Shown: positions 1-4,932 of the stretch, in pieces
How positions within the stretch are numbered: position 1 is the first letter of the stretch
Layout of the letters: every line of letters begins with the position of its first letter
Assembly: GCA_964502465.1 (NCBI GenBank)
Contig: CAZCWX010000281.1
Coordinates: 1 to 10,507 of the forward strand
Reading direction: 5' to 3'
DNA from: CAZCWX01 sp964502465
GTDB lineage: Bacteria; Desulfobacterota; Binatia; Bin18
DNA length: 10,507 bases
The notes under the pieces: model-generated
What the model saw: the letters and a program-made list of their open reading frames with translations, nothing else
Database searches by the model: none
Told to the model about the DNA's origin: nothing
Made by a program: the position numbers and the translations under genes

Positions 1-8
1 AAGCTTTC

Positions 9-686
9 TCAAGGAAACGTCCGAAACTGCCCCACATGCAGTCCCTGGCCCGGGTGATAGCGACCAGCTTTTAATTCTTCAATTAAGTCACGGACTGTAA
101 AGATCGTCTTTTCGAGCACTGTTACTGCACAACCTAACGACGATGCCGAGTGGCTATCACTACCCCCGATGCCTTTATACCCTAGCTGTTGAGCAACCGC
201 GTGAGCAAAGAGGTTCTCTTGCTCTGAGCAGGCACCATTTACGACTTCGACCGCATCGACATACTGCAACACCTCAAGCGCACTGATACCAGATACTGGG
301 TTCTCGGGATCAATCGGAGGCGTTTTATGAATAAATTGAAAGCGAGGATCAAGCTTGTAGCGAAACGGATGGTTGGCGATGAGGAAGCCGTCGACCTCGT
401 TGATGATCCGGCGGAGTTCTTTCACCTTGTAAATGCCTCCTACGTACTGATCGAGGCCAAAGGCACCGACATGACCCCACTCAGTCGTCACCTCGATCCC
501 ACGAAAGAGGGTAACCCCTCGCTCGCGTGCGTAGTTTTCAATCTGCGGATCAGCCCAGGCGTTATCGTGTTCGGTAATGCACACTCCATCGAGGCTAATC
601 TTCTGTGCCTGATCAACTAAGGCAAAAGGGTCAAGATTACTATCCGAACTGCCACGCGTCGTATGAGTATGAAAGTCAATAAGCAT
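9..686 (-). CDS. PHP-domain metal-dependent phosphoesterase, 225 aa
   Basis: A complete small protein of the PHP (polymerase and histidinol phosphatase) superfamily, likely a metal-dependent phosphoesterase in the cytoplasm; the substrate cannot be read from sequence. The metal-binding pattern is visible in order: HTH at residues 6-8, D15, EHD at 39-41, E65 and H72 in the IEVTTEWGH stretch, H106 in NHPFR, and D177/H179 in GGSDSH. These are the usual ligand positions, so the enzyme is probably active. The length suits stand-alone PHP proteins (about 200-280 aa). The ATG at 684-686 is preceded on the minus strand by AGGGAGA (701-695) with an 8-base gap, which supports this start. It is divergent from the 939-7215 cassette and shares its upstream region, so the two could be co-regulated, but no direct link to the cassette is shown. 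Family call is firm; function is open. Confidence 0.9.
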   Translation of the reverse strand: MLIDFHTHTTRGSSDSNLDPFALVDQAQKISLDGVCITEHDNAWADPQIENYARERGVTLFRGIEVTTEWGHVGAFGLDQYVGGIYKVKELRRIINEVDGFLIANHPFRYKLDPRFQFIHKTPPIDPENPVSGISALEVLQYVDAVEVVNGACSEQENLFAHAVAQQLGYKGIGGSDSHSASSLGCAVTVLEKTIFTVRDLIEELKAGRYHPGQGLHVGQFRTFP

Positions 687-726
687 GCCGTCAGTCTCCC
701 TGTCTCCTCACTGCAGAGGAAGCATT

Positions 727-755
727 TCTATACCGTCTCCCTCCCTGGAGGGCAA
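727..755 (-). promoter_or_regulatory. Candidate sigma70-type promoter for the PHP gene
   Basis: Read on the minus strand, TTGCCC (755-750) and TATAGA (732-727) are separated by 17 bases and lie about 40 bases upstream of the PHP start codon. Each hexamer matches consensus at four of six positions. The palindrome at 761-774 lies just upstream of the -35 box, and the palindrome CCCTCC-CT-GGAGGG (739-752) overlaps the spacer and part of the -35 box. Visual match only. Confidence 0.35.
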
Positions 756-760
756 GAGAG

Positions 761-774
761 TGAACGCTCGTTCA
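761..774. promoter_or_regulatory. Palindrome TGAACG-CT-CGTTCA, candidate operator
   Basis: A perfect inverted repeat with 6-base arms and a 2-base centre. The geometry suits a dimeric repressor, for example of the TetR family, but that is inference. The 12-base core GAACG-N2-CGTTC recurs at 911-922 in the same intergenic region, which makes chance less likely. It abuts the candidate -35 box of the divergent PHP gene. No regulator gene lies in this window. Confidence 0.4.
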
Positions 775-858
775 ATTTCTATCGCCAGCGGCGTAAGAGT
801 CTATCAGCTTGATTAAGTACTAGCGTAGCTGTTCACATTGAGTCGTGGCTCTGGTGCT

Positions 859-888
859 TTGACATAGAGTCTATTTTTTGTCTAAACT
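859..888 (+). promoter_or_regulatory. Candidate promoter of the defence-like cassette
   Basis: A perfect -35 hexamer TTGACA (859-864) is followed by TCTAAA (881-886, spacing 16) or TAAACT (883-888, spacing 18), each four of six matches to the -10 consensus. A T-rich tract lies between. The palindrome ATAGA-G-TCTAT (864-874) sits inside the spacer, where a bound protein would block polymerase. The start of the first cassette gene is about 50 bases downstream, leaving a short leader that holds the 910-923 palindrome. Confidence 0.5.
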
Positions 889-909
889 CCATGCACGGGT
901 CACCAGCAC

Positions 910-923
910 GGAACGTGCGTTCC
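910..923. promoter_or_regulatory. Palindrome GGAACG-TG-CGTTCC, candidate operator in the leader
   Basis: A perfect inverted repeat with 6-base arms and a 2-base centre, lying between the candidate promoter and the ribosome binding site (AAGGAG, 928-933) of the 939 gene. It shares the core GAACG-N2-CGTTC with the palindrome at 761-774. A 2-base centre is too tight for an RNA hairpin loop without fraying, so a DNA-binding site is the better reading. A pair of similar sites across a divergent region suggests one dimeric regulator, which is inference. Confidence 0.4.
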
Positions 924-938
924 TGATAAGGAGAAAAA

Positions 939-1739
939 ATGGAGGTTGATTACCAGAACAGCCTGGAACAGGCACTGGCCAAGACTGAGGCCGAGGCTGA
1001 TGCTGCTTGCAAGGCCGCAACCGCTGCATTGCGTTCCCTGAAAAAGTTTCGGGCGACAGCCCAGGCGGGGAATTTGCGCGAACTGCAAAAAACGATTGAG
1101 GCAGCCGGACAAGCAATTGCCGACCTCGATCGGCAATTTACTACTGCCAAAACAGGGTGGAATTTCGATGAAGACACGTACCTGTCTAATGGTGCATTTG
1201 TCGCAGAAGTGCTGACAACAGCAGCGCAAACCGGCGTGCACATCTATGAGCGCGATGACAGGCTGTACTGCTACCCCTCGCTCATCCGTGTACTGCCGAA
1301 CGACCGCGCGGTGGTCATTGACAAGACCAGAGAAAGGCGGCTGCGTCCCTCGGTCCTGGTGCGTCATCTGCAGGAGCTACAAAACAGACCTGTACGCTTC
1401 AGATCGGAGGCATTCCTGGAGTCATTACACGACGCGTACTCTACCGCAGTAAAGACTCGCGGCAAGGAGCGGCGCGAGTCTAGCGCTATCGTTCCGCTGG
1501 TAGAAATCTATAATCTGCTCACTCTGCTCCCAGGGCAAGCCAAGGAATACTCGCGACAGGAGTTTGCCCGCGACCTCTATCTGCTGGATCAGAGTGGCGT
1601 CACGACTGTACGGAATGGTGCGGTGGTCAGTTTCCATGCCGCCAGAGGCAACGAGGCTGCTAGTAAAGTCATCCCGATTGTGACAAAAGACGGACAGGCA
1701 AAAATCTATTATGGGATTTCGTTTACACACGAGCAGTAG
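939..1739 (+). CDS. Unrecognised 266-aa protein, first gene of the cassette
   Basis: I do not recognise this family. Residues 1-72 are rich in Ala, Glu, Lys and Gln with little Gly or Pro and should form long helices, probably a coiled coil or helical hairpin. Residues 95-165 look alpha/beta, with a Tyr/Arg/Leu-rich strand segment around 101-128. The C-terminal part (about 185-266) has several helices followed by a short hairpin-like stretch (VTTVRNGAVVSF, 221-232), which could be a winged helix; that is inference. No signal peptide or membrane segment is seen. The ATG at 939 has an AAGGAG Shine-Dalgarno at 928-933, 5 bases upstream. A 113-base spacer with a hairpin separates it from the next gene. 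As the promoter-proximal gene of a nuclease-bearing cassette it may be a DNA-binding, sensor or adaptor subunit. The reading frame is well supported; the function is unknown. Confidence 0.8.
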   Translation: MEVDYQNSLEQALAKTEAEADAACKAATAALRSLKKFRATAQAGNLRELQKTIEAAGQAIADLDRQFTTAKTGWNFDEDTYLSNGAFVAEVLTTAAQTGVHIYERDDRLYCYPSLIRVLPNDRAVVIDKTRERRLRPSVLVRHLQELQNRPVRFRSEAFLESLHDAYSTAVKTRGKERRESSAIVPLVEIYNLLTLLPGQAKEYSRQEFARDLYLLDQSGVTTVRNGAVVSFHAARGNEAASKVIPIVTKDGQAKIYYGISFTHEQ

Positions 1740-1852
1740 GAGGGTTCGTTCAGACAGAAGGAGGAGAAAAGACAGCGACAGAGATAGAGACCGCCCCACC
1801 ATCTTTCTTCTCTGTCTCTGTCTCAAGTCTCTGTCTCTTCAGAGGTTTTGCA
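1740..1852 (+). repeat. Spacer with period-6 repeats forming a long hairpin
   Basis: The left half is purine-rich with a repeating GACAGA-like hexamer (about 1771-1792); the right half is pyrimidine-rich with TCTCTG repeats (about 1809-1840). Bases 1770-1784 pair with 1809-1823 at 14 of 15 positions around a 24-base loop, and further repeat copies at 1827-1840 allow alternative registers. No T-run directly follows, so it does not look like an ordinary intrinsic terminator. The right arm ends just before the AGAGG Shine-Dalgarno (1841-1845) of the next gene, so it could act on mRNA processing, stability or translation. Confidence 0.6.
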
Positions 1853-2866
1853 ATGAATTCCATGTCCATGCGTCCTGCAGAATGGCTGGCGGTTGCGCAG
1901 CAAGAGTATTTGCACAGCTTTATTCGTAGCGGAGGAGCGGCGGTCAAGTTCCTCGTGCCAACGGACGAAATTAACCGTGGCGGCTTGAAACAGGGGCTGC
2001 GCGGCATTGCGGAGGCCGAGGAGTATCAGTTCGTCTGGGTGGACGCTGCTACCACCCGTATGCATATGATCGATCATTGGTTTCATGAAATTGCTCAGCA
2101 GATCGATTGGGACGAGTTGTCTTTCTCCTTTGTCTCTCGGATGCTTACTGAGCAGGGTTTCACCCTTCCGTCTCAACGTTACGAATTTACCGTGCAAAAA
2201 CTTGCTGAAATGAACCAGCGCGATGAAGCGTTGTTGCGACAGGAGTTGCACACACTGCCGGAAAAGCGCCTCCTGCAGGATTACCAGATGAGCCAGGAAT
2301 TTCGCCTAGCGATGATCCGCCTCTGTCAAGCACAACTGGTGGCCGATGGCATGAGTCCCGTGCCCGCCGAGGTGATCAAAGAGTGGCTGTGCGGCAGATT
2401 GCGCCGTCTGGCGGAACTCAAGCCGGCGCTGATCTTTCACAAAATCGCGCGTGACAATGCCCGCCACCTCCTTTCGTCACTCTCCTATTGGTTGCATCTC
2501 TCCGGCAAGAGCGGGCTCGTGCTCGCACTCGACATTTCACGTTGCCTGGTGCAGCGTCCCAAACCCAAAGATCTGCAGGACGACAGTCGCTATTACACCC
2601 TGGCGATGACGTTGGACGCTTACGAAGTCCTGCGTCAGTGTATTGACGCTACCGACGAGCTGGAATTTTGCTTCATGGCCGTCATCGCCCCGCCAGCGTT
2701 TCTTCATCCCGATGATCGCCGTGGGGTCTACAGCTATGACGCCTTGCGGATGCGCATCTGGGACGAGGTCCGCGACCGGCAGCGGGTGAACCCGTTCTCA
2801 ACCCTGATCCGTCTTTCCTCCTCGCCTGAGTCCGTGGGCGTAGCCGTGCAGGAGCCGACAAGATGA
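1853..2866 (+). CDS. BREX-type ATPase homologue with degenerate nucleotide site, 337 aa
   Basis: This resembles the BREX ATP-binding family (DUF2791, BrxC/BrxD-like) from memory of that family. The N-terminal layout is typical: a helix (WLAVAQQEYL), then GGAAVKFLV where the Walker A strand should start. The P-loop is lost: residues 36-46 read PTDEINRGGLK instead of GxxGxGKS. The Walker B-like strand GLVLALDISR (221-230) keeps D227 but lacks the following Glu. I infer that it does not hydrolyse ATP and acts as a structural or regulatory partner of the intact ATPase encoded next. Residues 80-210 are mostly helical; no membrane segment is seen. The ATG at 1853 follows AGAGG with a 7-base gap; in-frame ATGs at codons 4 and 6 are alternatives. 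Its stop overlaps the next start by 4 bases (ATGA), so the two are probably translationally coupled and made in fixed ratio. Family call is moderate. Confidence 0.8.
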   Translation: MNSMSMRPAEWLAVAQQEYLHSFIRSGGAAVKFLVPTDEINRGGLKQGLRGIAEAEEYQFVWVDAATTRMHMIDHWFHEIAQQIDWDELSFSFVSRMLTEQGFTLPSQRYEFTVQKLAEMNQRDEALLRQELHTLPEKRLLQDYQMSQEFRLAMIRLCQAQLVADGMSPVPAEVIKEWLCGRLRRLAELKPALIFHKIARDNARHLLSSLSYWLHLSGKSGLVLALDISRCLVQRPKPKDLQDDSRYYTLAMTLDAYEVLRQCIDATDELEFCFMAVIAPPAFLHPDDRRGVYSYDALRMRIWDEVRDRQRVNPFSTLIRLSSSPESVGVAVQEPTR

Positions 2867-4113
2867 GCGCTCAGATGACCAATCGCCGCGCCATCGAGGC
2901 GCTACGCGCCGGCGTCCCTAGCCGGGATGCAGTCCTGGCGCTCGGGTGTGAACAACCGGAGATTGAAGAACGATTTCGTGCGCAACTTCAAGCAGCGAAA
3001 GAAGGGCAGAAACAGAGGGAGCAAGCGCCCGGCTTCCTGATCGCTGGTGATTTTGGCGCGGGCAAGTCGCATGTACTGGAGTATCTGCAACAGGCGGCGC
3101 TTGCGGAACACTTTGTGTGTAGCAAGGTGGTCATCAGTAAGGAGACTCCGCTGTATGATCCGGCGAAGTTCTACCGCGCCGCCATACGAGCGGCTATAGT
3201 GCCGGGGCGACGCGGCGCGGCATTAACCGAGGTCGCGGCACAACTCGACCCCCGGAGCGATGCCTATACCGAACTCAGCACCTGGGCGCACGGTCCGAGC
3301 GCTGCTCTGAACTCGCGGTTTGCGGCAACGCTGTTTTTATTCAAACGTCTGGGTATGGATATGGAACTCCGTAACCGCCTCGTTTCCTTCTGGTCCGGCG
3401 ATCCACTGGACGCCGGAGAAATCAGGAAACAGCTCAAGGCGTGCGGAGAGCCGGCGACATATAAAATTGAAAAGGTGACATTCAGGGATTTGGCGATCCA
3501 GCGCTTCCACTTTGTCTCACGTTTGATCACGACTGCAGGGTACTCTGGATGGACGGTGCTCGTGGATGAAGTAGAACTCATTGGTCGTTACTCCTGGCTG
3601 CAACGTGCCAAGTCTTACGCCGACCTGCTCAGGTGGATAGGCAAGTTACCAGGTCAACCCACGCCAGGGTTGTTCACCGTTTTCGCCGTTATGTCGAATT
3701 TTGAGAGCTACATTTTGGAAGAGCGGAACGACTTGGAAATCGTGCCGGGCAAGTTACGCGATAAGGGTATGGAAGATCTAGCCAAGCAGGCTGACCGCGG
3801 CATGCGGTTGATTCAACGGGATAAGGTGCGCCTGACGGCACCCGATACAAGAGCGATCCAACAGACCTGCAAAAAAATTCGCATGATCCACGCGGAGGCC
3901 TACGGCTGGCAGCCACCCCCATTATCCGTCGCGCGGTCGGGCATCACCAGCATGCGTGAATACGTGAAGCGCTGGATCACGGAGTGGGACCTGAAGCGCC
4001 TCGATCCCAGCTACACGGTCGAGATTGAAAAGACGGCGCTGAGCCAGAACTATACCGAGGATGCTGCCCTTGAGACTGCCGTTGAAGAGGAGTCTGAAAG
4101 GGAGCTAAAGTAG
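2863..4113 (+). CDS. BREX-type (DUF2791/BrxD-like) P-loop ATPase, 416 aa
   Basis: A P-loop ATPase of the AAA-like family linked to BREX and related defence loci (DUF2791). The N-terminus (RRAIEALRAGVPSRDAV, from residue 8) matches what I recall of that family. The Walker A motif is intact at residues 62-70 (GDFGAGKSH). Residues 88-100 (SKVVISKETPLYD and following) form the strand-loop usual in these proteins. Walker B is VLVDEVE (232-238) with catalytic D235-E236. The C-terminal third is helical and basic, with an acidic tail (EEESERE) that could be a protein-binding tail. Shine-Dalgarno AGGAG (2850-2854) lies 8 bases before the ATG, inside the previous gene. It probably forms a complex with the degenerate homologue just upstream and couples ATP hydrolysis to control of the SNF2-nuclease; that role is inference. 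The gene alone does not make this a BREX locus. Confidence 0.88.
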   Translation: MSAQMTNRRAIEALRAGVPSRDAVLALGCEQPEIEERFRAQLQAAKEGQKQREQAPGFLIAGDFGAGKSHVLEYLQQAALAEHFVCSKVVISKETPLYDPAKFYRAAIRAAIVPGRRGAALTEVAAQLDPRSDAYTELSTWAHGPSAALNSRFAATLFLFKRLGMDMELRNRLVSFWSGDPLDAGEIRKQLKACGEPATYKIEKVTFRDLAIQRFHFVSRLITTAGYSGWTVLVDEVELIGRYSWLQRAKSYADLLRWIGKLPGQPTPGLFTVFAVMSNFESYILEERNDLEIVPGKLRDKGMEDLAKQADRGMRLIQRDKVRLTAPDTRAIQQTCKKIRMIHAEAYGWQPPPLSVARSGITSMREYVKRWITEWDLKRLDPSYTVEIEKTALSQNYTEDAALETAVEEESERELK

Positions 4114-4116
4114 TGA

Positions 4117-4683
4117 ATGTCCATTCCCTATCGTGATGCCGATGAGCTCGATGAATTAGGAACGGTCGGCTATCTCAAGATCGAACCTCTCCCCGGCGGC
4201 GCAGGATATCTTGGCGCGTTATTTCTGATCAACGCACGCGGTGAGCCGATTGAGTTCACCTACAATCGCATCGACACTCCACAGACCTTCTTGTGGCGGC
4301 AGGATGACCTGCGACGACATGCAGCCAGAAAATTGACTGCTTCGCTCTTCTCACTCTGTCCGAGGACGCCGCGTCTGTTACTGTGCCTCGCGAAAGAGGT
4401 TGGCAGCGAACTGTTCTGTCAGGACATTCAAGTGTCCATCCCAGTCTGTCGTATCGCTCCTGCGAACGACACCTCTCCCTCTTCCGGCGAAGAAACCAAG
4501 GATACTCTCAATGTTTCCGAGCCATTACAGATCTTTTGGTTTCCAGGTAGACCGGCGGAGGATGCGATCGAATCGCGATTACTGCATCTTCTGGCGAGCC
4601 GCGGCATTCTGCTCGAACCCTTCGAACGCGCATCCATTGGGCTGCGGGAGGTCTACCACGTCAAGAACGACCAAGAAACATGA
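4117..4683 (+). CDS. Unrecognised 188-aa protein of the cassette
   Basis: I cannot assign a function. The first 60 residues look beta-rich (VGYLKIEPL, GYLGALFLIN, EPIEFTYNRI); 61-98 is helical and ends in a hydrophobic strand (PRLLLCLAKEV); 110-135 is a Ser/Pro/Glu-rich linker; 136-186 returns to mixed alpha/beta with an acidic helix (AEDAIESRLLHLLASRG). There are three Cys before residue 112 but no spaced CxxC pair, so a zinc site is not indicated. It starts 3 bases after the stop of the ATPase gene. An AGGGAG at 4099-4104 could serve as ribosome binding site with a rather long 12-base gap, so coupling to the upstream gene is likely. The tight packing between an ATPase and a helicase-nuclease suggests a dedicated accessory or recognition subunit. 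The frame is supported by context rather than by homology. Confidence 0.72.
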   Translation: MSIPYRDADELDELGTVGYLKIEPLPGGAGYLGALFLINARGEPIEFTYNRIDTPQTFLWRQDDLRRHAARKLTASLFSLCPRTPRLLLCLAKEVGSELFCQDIQVSIPVCRIAPANDTSPSSGEETKDTLNVSEPLQIFWFPGRPAEDAIESRLLHLLASRGILLEPFERASIGLREVYHVKNDQET

Positions 4684-4732
4684 CAGTGAAGAGCCGACGG
4701 ACAAACACACCACAACAAACGGCGGAGGAATT

Positions 4733-4903
4733 ATGGACTTTACTCACTCATTCATTATTGCCTTGCTGGTCGCGTGGGGCATCTCTCAAGCTATATCGTT
4801 TGCAATCCAGGCACGAACACTGCTGAAAATCCATGAGGAAGTCAATAAGACACGAGCGACCACAGAGATTCCCCTTGAAACCGCGATGGAAATTCTTCGG
4901 TAA
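4733..4903 (+). CDS. Small single-pass membrane protein, 56 aa
   Basis: A short gene easily missed because its frame stays open upstream and can be read as a longer 167-codon frame from 4400. The real start is most likely the ATG at 4733, preceded by GGCGGAGG (4721-4728), the best Shine-Dalgarno inside the cassette after the first gene, though with a tight gap of about 4 bases. Residues 6-25 are a continuous hydrophobic segment (Phe, Ile, Ala, Leu, Val, Trp) fit for one transmembrane helix. The rest is a charged tail (KIHEEVNKTRATTE) with a final short amphipathic stretch. The positive residues follow the hydrophobic segment, which favours a cytoplasmic C-terminus by the positive-inside rule. 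It could tether the complex to the membrane or act as a small effector; both are inference. No family is recognised. Confidence 0.6.
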   Translation: MDFTHSFIIALLVAWGISQAISFAIQARTLLKIHEEVNKTRATTEIPLETAMEILR

Positions 4904-4932
4904 TTGAGAGCAAAAACATAAAAAAATGGGAC

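Noticed and set aside
1..6. HindIII site at the very first base, suggesting a cloned insert end
   Set aside because: A single site proves nothing about origin and has no biological meaning here.
327..620. A 97-codon plus-strand open frame opposite the PHP gene
   Set aside because: The minus-strand frame carries the PHP metal motifs throughout; this one has no recognisable feature.
1740..1852. CRISPR array
   Set aside because: Repeat units are about 6 bases and contiguous, with no 25-40 base repeats or unique spacers.
4400..4732. N-terminal part of a 167-codon frame ending at 4903
   Set aside because: It overlaps the 188-aa gene out of frame and its composition is Ser/Pro/Arg shadow-like. 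Only the part from ATG 4733, with its own ribosome binding site, looks coding.
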